Shown here piece after piece: positions 1 to 9,028 of a DNA stretch of 64,000 nucleotides. Source of the DNA: Nicotiana tabacum (Eukaryota; Streptophyta; Magnoliopsida; Solanales; Solanaceae). The stretch covers positions 134,058,237 to 134,122,236 of the forward strand of contig NC_134101.1 in assembly GCF_000715075.1 (NCBI RefSeq), given 5' to 3'. Made by a program: the position numbers and the translations under genes. Each line of letters opens with the position of its first letter. Position 1 is the first letter of the stretch. The notes under the pieces were generated by a model. The model was not told where the DNA came from. It worked only from the letters and a program-made list of their open reading frames with translations, and did no database searches.

Positions 1-1024
1 GTCCACGCACTTCATTCCTATGTGTACTACCTATTCTTCAAAGTGGTTAGCTGGGATTTATATCCGAAAGATTGTTCGCATGTATGAGGTTCCAGTTTGC
101 ATCATTTCAGATAGAGGCACTCAGTTCACTTTGTAGTTTTAGAGGGTCATGTAGATAGAGTTGGGTACTCAGGTTGAGATGAGCACAACTTTTCATCCTC
201 AGACGGACGGGCAGTCCGAGCACACTATTCAGATATTGAAAGATGTGTTGCATGCTTGTGTCATTGATTTTGGGGGTTCATGGGATCAGTTTCTAGTGCT
301 CGAAGAGTTTGCATATAACAACAGTTATCAGTCGAGTATTCAGATCGCTCCATATGAGGCTTTGTATGGGAGATGGTGTAGATCTCTAGTAGGATGGTTT
401 GAGCCTAGCGAGGCCAAGATTTTGGGTATTGACTTAGTGCAGGATGCTTTGGACAAGGTGAGAGTGATTCAGGATCGGCTTCGTACAGCGCAATTGAGAC
501 AGAAGAGTTATGCTGGCAGGAAGGTTCGTGATGTGTCTTACATGGTTTGGGAGAAAGTTCTACTGAAGGTTTCACCCATGAAAGTTGTTATGAGATTTGG
601 GAAGAAGGATAAATTGAGTCCCTGGTTCATTGGGCTTATTCAGGTGATTTGGAGGATTGGGGAGGTGGCTTATGAGCTTACTTTGCCACCCAGCTTGCCG
701 AGTGTGCATCCAGTATTTCATGTTTTTATGCTCCGGAAGTATATTGGCGATTCGTCTCATGTTTTGGATTTCAGCACGGATTAGTTAGACAGTGATTTGA
801 CTTATGATGCGGGGCCAGTGGCTATTTTGGAGTGTCGGGTTCGAAAGTCGAGATCAAAGGATATAGCTTCAGTGAAAGTACAGAGAAGAGGTCGGCCCGT
901 GGAGGAAGTAACCTGGGAGACCGAGCAGGAGATGCGGAGCAGATATCCTCACCTATTTCAGGCTTTAGGTATGTTTCTTGACTCGTTCAAGGACAAACGT
1001 TTGTTTAAAAGGGGAAAGATGTAA
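1..1024 (+). pseudogene. C1: chromovirus integrase C-terminal half plus chromodomain (left-truncated by window)
   Basis: This is the end of a Ty3/gypsy polyprotein of the Tekay/del chromovirus type. It reads through the late integrase core (SDRGTQFT near 110-130, then FHPQTDGQSE near 193-222, whose Glu is the third residue of the D-D-E triad), the GPY/F-like region (FGKKDKLSPWF, 595-630) and a C-terminal chromodomain-like block (VAILECRVR to YPHLF, about 818-958). Integrase inserts element cDNA; in this family the chromodomain is thought to steer it to heterochromatin. The frame is broken by in-frame stops at 134, 140, 152 and 782 (CAG or TGG turned to TAG). The final stop TAA (1022-1024) lies inside the first five bases of the LTR. 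The chromodomain has Arg-Arg where relatives usually have Trp-Arg (VQRRGR). Non-functional; family assignment is from motif recognition. Confidence 0.88.
1004..1019 (+). promoter_or_regulatory. Polypurine tract of C1
   Basis: The purine-rich TTTAAAAGGGGAAAGA lies directly before the LTR start TGTAATGACCC. It would be the plus-strand primer in reverse transcription. The C2 copy (26204-26219) has AAAAGGGGGAAGA at the same place. Confidence 0.8.
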
Positions 1025-2295
1025 TGACCCGGCCGGTCGTTTCATGAGTTACAGTCACATTTTCCCTATTTCTGCTTCTTTATATGTTGTTGAGCTGTAT
1101 TTAATTATATTGTTTCGGTTGATATGTGTTCGGAATGGTCATAGTTATGAAATGGGACACTTAGTCTCTTATTTGGAAGTTTAAGTTGGAAAAATCAACC
1201 AAATGTTGACTTATGTGTAGAAGCTATCGGATGTGAATTCTCATCATTCAGTTAGCTTCGTAAGATGAATTTGGACTAAAAAGCGTGTTTGGAATGTAAT
1301 TTTGAGGTCTGTGGTAGATTTAGGCTTGAATTGGCGAAATTGAAAATTTGGCATTTTCTAGTCGGCAGTGGAAATCTTGATATCGAGGTCAGAATGGAAT
1401 TCCGAAAAGCGGAGTAGGTACGTTGTGTCAATTGTGACGTATGTGCAAAATTTTAGGTCATTTGGTTGATGTTTGGTAGGTTTCTGGATTGGTTGCGGAA
1501 TTCGGAAGTTTGGAAATCCTTAGGCTTGAATCTGAGGGTGATTTGGTGTTTCAATGTTGTTTTGAGTATTCCGTGGGTTGGTATGAGTTTGAATGATGAT
1601 ATGTGACTTGTTAGTATTTTCGGTTGAGGTCTGCGGACCTCGGGATGAATTCAGAAGGTTGTCGGAAACTTTGGTCTTGAAATTGAGCAGCTTCAACTAC
1701 TGTTCCTGTCATAACCGCACCTGCAGATTGGGGACCATAGGTGCGAACCGCAGAAGCGGAAAGGAAACCGCAGAAGCAGCAATGATCATAGAAGGCAGAG
1801 GTTTGGACTGCATCTGCGAGCCCGCAGGTGCGAGACCTGGGTCGTAGGTGCCGCGTCTGAAGAATTAATGAAAAACCGCAGATGCGGTTAAGTTGACTGC
1901 AGGTGTAGTCCGCAAAAGCGAGTATGATTATTACTCATTGAGTTGGAGTACTCACTTTACTCCCTGCACCTTGTGTACAGATTCAGGTATTTATACACCC
2001 GGTGGTAGGTTTTAGTTGATCAGAGGAAGAGTCATCTGAGTTTAGCAAGGTAGCTGCCGGCGTTCGCAGCACTTCAGACTTTCAATTGTATTTATACCCT
2101 AATAGATGCTTGTGACTTGTGACACCCTGGTTAGGGCTGTGTCGGGTTCTATTTCCGCTACTTGTTACCATTAAATCATGTTTAGACTGCTTTTATATTG
2201 TTTAATTATTTTAAAAAGTGAATTAGGTTTAATTGGATGGCCTTTTCTTCACGAAAGGTGCCATCACGACCGGGTTCGAGGTTAGGGTCGTTACA
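1020..2295 (+). repeat. C1 3' LTR (1276 bp)
   Basis: It starts TGTAATGACCCGG after a polypurine tract and ends GGGTCGTTACA, so it has TG...CA ends inside a longer inverted pair. An almost identical LTR of the same length is at 26220-27495. It contains a cluster of CGCAG-type GC motifs at about 1715-1920, including CCGCAGAAGCGG (1748-1759) and CCGCAGATGCGG (1876-1887), which can form short stems. The right flank (TAGAA) runs into family B coding sequence, so C inserted into B. The 5' LTR is outside the window. Confidence 0.88.
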
Positions 2296-3043
2296 TAGAA
2301 AGAGAAAAACATGAGGCTTTGAGTGAAGAAAAAGAAGAAAAAACTTTAGTGAGAGAAAAGAGGCTAAGGGTGAGGAAAAAGTTAGTCTTGAGATAAAAGC
2401 CAAAGAGAGTGAAAGTAAGAAAACATGTTCTTTACTTTCTAACCCACTAAATTTTTCTTGTTTTAGTTCTTATGTTTTTGTGCAGCCACATGTTGAAAGA
2501 CCTTCTAAAAGGATAGGTGACGCTAAACAGATGGTGGCAAAGGATCCAATTAGATTCCAACATGAATTTAGCAAAATCAATTTTTATTGGATGGTGGATG
2601 ATAAAAACTTGGTTAATTTCTTTATTGTTGAACCTTTTGACTCTTTTGATCCTTATTTACAGGTTTATAACATAGAGTTCCCTAAAGGTATTGCCAAGTT
2701 AGAAGCATTGCATAAAAGAGTAAATCATGATGTTATTCCATTTGTAAATAAGTCCAAGTATGGTATCTTTAATTGTTTTATTAACATTATTGGCCTTTCT
2801 AGAACACCTAAGGTATTTTTGAAGGTAATGAACTATACTCTTATTTCTTATGTTGGTGACTTTATAATTTTTGTGGATGATGATATTTTGATGCATATCA
2901 AGTCACTAACTGTAATATCTAAGTTCAAGTGCAAGAGTAATTTGTTTCCTTTTGAAATTGAGTATGGCACAAATGATTATATGTTCGAACTTGGTGGAAA
3001 GAGGCATGAAATTTATGAAAAGAAGCTTGGAAATAAGTTTTAA
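2296..3043 (+). pseudogene. B1: Ty3/gypsy pol relic with RT-like segment
   Basis: The reading frame begins in a charged linker (Lys/Glu-rich, 2300-2410). From 2480 it is open for 187 codons to a TAA at 3041. Residues about 105-130 (SRTPKVFLKVMNY ... FIIFVDDDIL, 2800-2890) resemble the reverse transcriptase block with the Y/F-x-DD catalytic motif, here FVDDD. RT palm, RNase H and integrase are otherwise missing, so much of pol is deleted. Relative to the copy at 27496-28241 there is a 2-nt length difference in an A-run near 2340 that shifts the linker frame here. The sequence joins C1's LTR on the left and, after one stop codon, the 233-codon frame on the right. The RT assignment is by eye and moderate. 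Confidence 0.62.
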
Positions 3044-3052
3044 TGTGATAAA

Positions 3053-3754
3053 TTGCTAGAATATGAGTTTTGTTATGTGATAGGAAGTCATTCTTCTAGT
3101 CATGTTGATTGTGAGCATGTAAAAGTATTTGATACTAGTAAAGAGGCTATGCATGATTATTGTGACGTTTCTGATCAAATACTCTTTCATGAGCTTATCT
3201 ATGACTCTTTCTATGACAGTTTGAGCAATTGTTTAGAATCCTTTGATGTTGAGAATACTATTTGGGAATGTTATAATAATGAGCTTGAATCTATTGAAAC
3301 TTTTATTTTGGGAATTATGGGTTCTTCTAACCTTCTTGAGGATTTATGTGTTTCTTTGAATAGCTTATATGTAGAAGAATCCATGAAATTTGTAATTGAT
3401 ACTTGGCTATATCATAAAAGTGTCTTATTTGATACATGTGGTGGAGATACTTGTTATAAATGGATGTGTGATCAATCTTTTGTAATTTCATTGTCATGCA
3501 CATTTTTTGACTACCTTAAGAGAGGTTTTTATGGGACAAATCTAAGTAGGCATAAATTTTATTGGGATGATGATGTCCATATACTTTATAAAGGAGTATT
3601 TACACCTATTAGGCTTAATTGGGTTAAGTGGACACATGATCACTATCTTGTTTTATTTTTACCATTTTTTCTAATTAGTAGATGCCATTTACTAGTGCCT
3701 ATCTTCGTTTTCTTGCAAGGTCGAAATTCGAGGACGAATTTTCTTCAAGAATAG
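3053..3754 (+). CDS. B1: uncharacterised 233-codon open frame ending at the polypurine tract
   Basis: I do not recognise a domain. The frame is the same as the upstream RT-like frame (2480-3043), separated by one TAA and three codons, so it was probably one polyprotein. There is no ATG at its head; 3053 is a TTG, so an independent start is doubtful. The product is Cys- and aromatic-rich with an acidic first half (SFDVENTIWECYNNELE) and a hydrophobic tail segment (LVLFLPFFLISRCHLLVPIFVFL, near residues 199-221) that could be membrane-like or just a T-rich artefact. It ends NSRTNFLQE at the polypurine tract, the usual place for a gypsy polyprotein C terminus. The second copy (28251-28952) is uninterrupted and the same length, with about eight replacement and six silent differences by eye. 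Confidence 0.5.
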   Translation: MLEYEFCYVIGSHSSSHVDCEHVKVFDTSKEAMHDYCDVSDQILFHELIYDSFYDSLSNCLESFDVENTIWECYNNELESIETFILGIMGSSNLLEDLCVSLNSLYVEESMKFVIDTWLYHKSVLFDTCGGDTCYKWMCDQSFVISLSCTFFDYLKRGFYGTNLSRHKFYWDDDVHILYKGVFTPIRLNWVKWTHDHYLVLFLPFFLISRCHLLVPIFVFLQGRNSRTNFLQE

Positions 3755-3759
3755 GGGAA
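3744..3759 (+). promoter_or_regulatory. Polypurine tract of B1
   Basis: AAGAATAGGGGAA immediately precedes the B LTR start TGATAGAATC. The same arrangement is seen at 28942-28957. Confidence 0.7.
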
Positions 3760-4934
3760 TGATAGAATCATAGAAAGCTCAAATCTATTCAAGTACAAGG
3801 ATAAAGATTTGGAATCTCCACGAGGGCCTTTAACAAGATCTCAAGCTAAAACATTACAAAACAAGGTTATTGGACTTTAGGAGCGACCAAAGAATTTATT
3901 AGTTGGGAGGAAGAGCTTAAGGATAGAGGATATGAGTTATCTAGGTGTTATAATTATTTATGGCCCAAATTCATGTACAAGAAAAGGGGATTAGATCCTA
4001 AGAAACATCCTCTGAAGAAGGTCCAAATCAAGCCGTTGTTGGACGAATTTGGCATCTAAAATGTACAGCCCCTGAAGTCCTACATAAAGCCACGATTTTA
4101 TAGCATAAAAAGGACTTACTTGATGTCCAAGAATGGTACAATAGTCGTGCTAGATGTTGAGTGCAAGTTCGTGCCAAGTTTCTTGCAAATTTCCTTCAAG
4201 ATTTTCAAGATTCTATCCAAGATTGGTTTGGGACTTATTTCCATATATTATGGGACTATATTTATTGATTTCCTAGTTAGTTAAGGTTATGTTTTCCTTT
4301 TCCTAATATTTTTGGAATTACTTTCAAAGAATGAATTGGTTTTTGCTTCCTAGTATTTTCCTTTTCCTAACATAGTTGGACTTGTTGTCCAAAGTAGTTT
4401 AGGACTTTATTTCCTTGTTTTTTTAGCGTTAGTTTCGGGACCCCCTCCTACCTATATAAGAGGTGTCTTCTTTGTTTTTAGAGATAGAGTATTCAGACTA
4501 TTACCAATAAAAATTGTGAGATTTTTCTTGCACTCTTGTGTGTGACTACTCTTGGATTTATTCTTCAACCTTCAAGACTCAACTTAAGGTGGTAAGATAA
4601 ATTCTTCGAAATCTTAGAACACTTCTAGGCATTCAAGAAAGGTGATAAATTTAGGCTTATTGTTGTTCTTGTTATTCTAAAGGGTCGGGTTTCACAATCT
4701 ATCTCTTATTTTTTAACCTCTACCAAAGGCGACTCAGTTCTTCATTATCTAATTGTAGTTGCTAGGATTAACCTTCAAGAATAGACTTCTTGAATTCAAG
4801 AAAACTCTTTCTTGAATTCAATCTATCTTTAATTTTTTCCTTTTTCGTTTCTTTATTTTCTTTAGCTTCCGCACATTTCTTGATTTTCTTGTTTTTCTGT
4901 ACTAACTCTTAAATCCCCTATCGTGTTGTTATCA
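3760..4934 (+). repeat. B1 LTR, full-length unit (1175 bp)
   Basis: It begins TGATAGAATC after the polypurine tract and ends GTTGTTATCA, directly followed by AG and the tRNA-Met primer-binding site. A TATA box (TATATAAG, 4453-4460) and AATAAA (4506-4511) mark the promoter and R region. It is 97-98 percent alike by eye to 28958-30133. Position 3912 (AGAGCTTAAGG) is the point at which the downstream tandem unit re-enters the LTR sequence. Confidence 0.88.
4453..4460 (+). promoter_or_regulatory. TATA box of B LTR
   Basis: TATATAAG follows a C-rich stretch (GACCCCCTCCTACC) and precedes AATAAA by about 50 nt. Equivalent boxes lie at 5484-5491, 29651-29658, 30683-30690, 41740-41747, 42774-42781 and, on the minus strand, 54329-54336. 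Confidence 0.7.
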
Positions 4935-4936
4935 AG

Positions 4937-4948
4937 TGGTATCAGAGC
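4937..4948 (+). other. Primer-binding site (initiator-Met tRNA type) after B1 LTR
   Basis: TGGTATCAGAGC is a perfect match to the plant initiator-Met tRNA 3' end complement. It is two nt from the LTR end. Downstream is not the B leader but LTR sequence again (AGAGCTTAAGGATAGAGG), so this site is inside a tandem joint. Confidence 0.85.
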
Positions 4949-5952
4949 TTAAGGATAGAGGATATCAATTATCTAGGTGTTATAATTCTTTATGGCCCAA
5001 ATTCATGTCCAAGAAAAGGAGATTAGTTCCTAAGAAACATCTTCTAAAGAAGGTCCAAATCAGGCATCTATTGGACGAATTTGGCATCTAAAATGTGCAA
5101 CCCTTGAAGTCCTACATAAAGCCACGTTTTTATAGCATAAAAAGGACTTACTTTATGTCCAAGAATGGTACAATAATCATGCTAGATGTTGAGTGCAAGT
5201 TGGTGCCAAGGTGCTTGCAAATTTCCTTCAAGATTTTCAAGATTCTATCCAAGATCCATTTGGGACTTATTTCCAAATATTATGGGACTATATTTATTGA
5301 TTTCCTAGTTAGTTAAGGTTATATTTCCTTTTCCTTAGATTTTTTGAATTACTTTCCAAGAATGACTTGGATTTTGCTTTCTAGTATTTTCCTTTTCCTA
5401 AGGTAGTTGGACTTGTTGTCCAAAGTAGTTTAGGACTTTATTTCCTCATTTTTTTAGCCTTAATTTCGTGACCCCCTCTTACCTATATAAGGGGTGTGTT
5501 CTTTGTTTTTAGAGATAGATTATTCAGACTATTTTCAATAAAAATTGTGAGATTTTTCTTGCACTCTTGTGTGTGGCTACTCTTGGATTTTTTCTTCAAC
5601 CTTCAAGACTCAACTTAAGGTGGTAAGATGAATTCTTCGAAATCTTAGATCACTTCTAGGTATTCAAGAAAGGTGATAAGTTTAGGCTTATTGTTGTTCT
5701 TGTTATTCTAAAGGGTCGGGTTTCACAATCTATCTCTTATTTTTTAACCTCTACCAAAGGCGACCCAGTTCTTCGTTAGCTAATTGTCGTTGTTAGGATT
5801 AACCTTCAAGAATAGACTTCTTGAATTCTAGAAAACTCTTTCTTGAATTCAATCTATCTTTAATTTTTGCCTTTTTCGTTTCTTTATTTTCTTTAGCTTC
5901 CACATGTTTCTTGATTTTTTCTGTTTTTCTTTACTAACTCCCGAATCCCTTA
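4944..5952 (+). repeat. B1 second, 5'-truncated tandem LTR unit, interrupted by A1
   Basis: The sequence repeats 3912-4920 with a period of 1032 bp, starting at the AGAGC shared by the primer-binding site and the LTR interior. It has its own TATA (5484-5491) and AATAAA (about 5540). It stops 14 nt short of the LTR end, where element A1 is inserted (ATCCCTTA, then TGTAACG). Confidence 0.85.
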
Positions 5953-6656
5953 TGTAACGACCCGACTGGTCGCTTTGAGCTTTTACATTTTTGCCCGCCG
6001 GTTTTCGCGTATGACTTGCCCCGTGTGGTGTATTATGACTTATGTAAATCGTTGGTATTGGGTTTCAGGTTAATCAGAATGAATTTGGAAGAACAGTCTC
6101 AGTTGAAAGCATAAAATTTGAAAGGTTTGACCAAAATTTGACTTATGTGTATTTGATCTCGGATGAGAATTTTTATGATTTGGTTAGCTCTGTTAGGTGA
6201 TTTGGGACTTAGGAGCGTGATCGGAATGCATTTTGGAAGTCCGTGGAAGGTTTAGGCTTGGATTGGCGAAATTGAGATTTCGGCGATTTCCGATTGATAG
6301 GTGAGATTTTGATTTAAGGTCGGAAAGAAATTCCAAGAGTTGCAGTAGCTTCTTTGTATCATCTGGGATGTGTGTGCAAAATTTTAGATCATTCGGACGA
6401 GATTTGATAGACTTTTTGAGCGAAAGCATAATTTAAGAGTTCTTGGAGTTCTTATGCTTGAATCCTATGTTAAATTGGTGATTTGATGTTGTTGTAAGCA
6501 TTCCGAAGTTTTGAGCAAGTTTGAACGATGTCATGGGATGTGTTGGTACAATTGGTTTGAAGTTCCAGGAATTCCGGGTAGGTTCCGGGATGTTTTAGTG
6601 CGAAAATCATAGTCGTAGCAGGTCCAGAAGGGTTGCAGGCCACGGAACTCACCCAC

Positions 6657-6779
6657 GCGGTCCGCACAAAAATAAGTGCGCCCGCGGTGAGTGTTGTGCG
6701 GACCGCACAAAAGCGAGCACGGCCGCGGTAGGTGTCGCGCGGACCGCACAAAAGCGAGCGCGGCCGCGGTGAAGAACCT
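6657..6779 (+). repeat. 41-bp GC-rich tandem repeat, three units, in A1 U3
   Basis: Units 6657-6697, 6698-6738 and 6739-6779 each start GCGGWCCGCACAAAA and carry a CGGCCGCGGT-like core. They are very CpG-rich in AT-rich surroundings. The block lies about 260 bp upstream of the TATA box. Homologous blocks are at about 31856-31978 and 38812-38933. Confidence 0.8.
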
Positions 6780-7037
6780 TCCCGCTGGTCCAACTTCGGA
6801 AGCTCATATCTTTTGATCTACAAGGAATTTTGAGGTGATTCAAATACAAAAGTTGTAGCTCTTCATGTCTAGTTTCCAGAAATAGAAAGATATAAGAATT
6901 TAGATATATGCAGCGAAAGTTACGGACAAAATACTAAAGCTTATCACTGTAGAGGAAGGCCTGTGAGGCCGCACTAGCTTGTGCGGACCGCGGTCGATTT
7001 GGTGCGGCCCGCGGAGGCTGAAATCTGAGGAGTACTC

Positions 7038-7045
7038 TATAAATA
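7038..7045 (+). promoter_or_regulatory. TATA box of A1 LTR
   Basis: TATAAATA in ACTCTATAAATATGAGG, conserved at 32235-32242, at 39213-39220 and inverted at 46347-46354. It predicts a U3/R boundary about 30 nt downstream. Confidence 0.7.
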
Positions 7046-8192
7046 TGAGGTTTTGGGTTTTATTTGATATTTTGACCTAGAGCACTCGGATTTTGGCGAT
7101 TTTTCGAAGGTTTTTCAAGAAATTCATCGGGTAAGTGATTCTAACTCAGATTTTGGCTAGAGTACATGAATCTATCATTGAATTCATCATTTAATTCATG
7201 TTTTGGGATGGAATATGGGAAGAAATTGTAAAATCTTTCAAAAATGTAAAATGATGATTTGAATGACCAAATGGTATCGGAATTGGATAATTTTCATATG
7301 GTTAGACTCGTGAAATTATAAGGATTCTTATTTTGTGAATTTTGTCAAATTCCAAGATGTGGGCCCGAGAATCGGGTTTGACCAATTTTGGGAATTTTGT
7401 GGTAATTGATTATTTTCGAGTGGATTTTGTTCCCTTAGCACATTTTGATGGTTTTGGACTGATTTCGGCTAGATTTGGAGCATTCGGAGGCCGATTCAAG
7501 GGGCAAAGGCAACTCGAGCTAGAGGATTAGTCGGTTAGAGGTGTGTAATGATTGTAAATGATGTCCTGAGGGTTTGAAGCCCCGGAATTGCACATCGTAG
7601 TGCTATATTGAGGTGAGACACGCGTTGGGTGATGAGCGCGGGGTCTTTTACTACCGGGGATGATGACTTGGTCCGTCCCGATTGATGATTTTACCATGTA
7701 TTTGACTGAAATTCATTTGTTATCATCATGATTTGGGCTGATTGCCATATTTGGGCTTCCTGCCAACTATTTGAACCCTTCGGGGATTTTTATTACTGTT
7801 TCCTCACTGCTTGACTTATTATTTGAACTCAGTCCTGTTGATATCTAATGTTTTACAAACTCAGCCTTTTTTACTCTAATTTGAAACTTAAATGATATTT
7901 CTACATCATGTTTTGGGCTGAGAACTATTGTTTTACTAATGCCCAAGGGGCTTGTGATGATTTTTGGACTGAGTGAGGCCGAGGGCCATATGTAAGGATA
8001 TGCTGAGTGATATGAGGTCGAGGGCCTGAGATACTTTATATGCCATGAGGTGGTTTGAGTGATGTGAGGTTGAGTGCCGAGTGATGATGCCACGAGGTGG
8101 CTTGATATAGCGCTTGGGCCGTAAGGGGCCCCTCCGGAGTCTGCACACCCACAGTGAGCGCGGGTACCCATTGTTTTGAGTGATTAATACTA

Positions 8193-8392
8193 TGCCCGAG
8201 GGGCTGATATGAGTGATTGTGAGGTATCCCGAGGGGCTGATACTATTCTGAGAGTGAGCCCGAGGGGCTGTTACTATTCTGATATTGAGCCCGAGGGGCT
8301 GTTACTGTTCTGATATTGAGCCCGAGGGGCTGATTCTGTTGATATTATGCCCGAGGGGCGGTTTGTTGTACATGTTTTGCCCGAGGGGCTGT
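8193..8392 (+). repeat. ~31-bp minisatellite (GCCCGAGGGGCTG) in A1 LTR
   Basis: Seven imperfect units share GCCCGAGGGGCTG; the best consecutive ones are 31 bp (with TTACTGTTCTGATATTGA). Related arrays are at 33413-33610 and 40358-40555. A4 has only scattered inverted copies (GCCCCTCGGGCA, 44370-44420). Confidence 0.8.
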
Positions 8393-9016
8393 TTACATTT
8401 CTATCATTTTTGTTACTCACTTGTAAACTACTTGCTTTACTTGTTGGAAAACGGGATTTTCACTTGATTTCTCACTACTTTACTGTTTAAAGTGATTTTA
8501 CTGCTTCAGTATGGAATGCCTTGTGTTTTTACGTGATTTATTACCTTCAGTCTTTATTTATTATTATTATTACTACTGAGTCGGAGTACTCACATTACTC
8601 CCTACACCGTATGTGCAGATTCAGGCATAGCAGAGTCCGCACCTGAGCGCTAATTCCATCTAGGCTAGGCAGTGATTTGGAGTTACGAGTTAGCTGTTGA
8701 CGTCCGCATCCCATTTTCTCTCTTATCCTCTATCATTTATGTTTTCTTCAGACTATTGCATTAGATTCCGTACTTTGTTGACCTATAGCAGATTCTGTAG
8801 TAGCTCATGACTTGTGACACCCCAGTTTGGGCTGTGTCGGGATGGTTTCCACTGTTGTTATCGTTAAAGTTTCACAATTTATGAATATTATATTATATGT
8901 TATTACTGTTTATGATAATTAATTATTTAAAAGAGGTGTTCCATTTTGGTCTGGCTGGCCTTGTCTTCACGAGAGGCGCCATCATGATCGGGTTCGAGGA
9001 TTGGGTCGTGACAAGT

Positions 9017-9028
9017 TGGTATCAGAGC
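9017..9028 (+). other. Primer-binding site of A1
   Basis: TGGTATCAGAGC, perfect match to plant initiator-Met tRNA, three nt after the LTR end. Confidence 0.92.

Larger units (their letters stand above)
5953..9013 (+). repeat. A1 5' LTR (3061 bp)
   Basis: It starts TGTAACGACCCG and ends GGGTCGTGACA, followed by AGT and the primer-binding site. Homologous LTRs of near-equal length are at 31152-34230 and 38106-41170. Inside are a GC-rich 41-bp triplicate (6657-6779), a TATA box (7038-7045) and a CCCGAGGGGCTG minisatellite (8193-8392). Open frames across it are short and not conserved in character. Confidence 0.9.

Noticed and set aside
4937..4948. Fragment of an initiator-Met tRNA gene
   Set aside because: Only 12 nt match and they lie directly after LTR ends; these are retrotransposon primer-binding sites, with no cloverleaf around them.
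5095..5316. 73-codon frame repeated up to seven times in the window (also 30294, 41350, 42384, minus 54726)
   Set aside because: It sits in the B LTR upstream of the TATA box and repeats only because the LTR is tandemly repeated; some units carry breaks in it. Recorded as LTR, not as a gene.
8193..8392. CRISPR-like regular repeat with spacers
   Set aside because: Plant DNA; units are imperfect and tandem, the spacers are similar to each other, and the array sits inside an LTR present in several copies.
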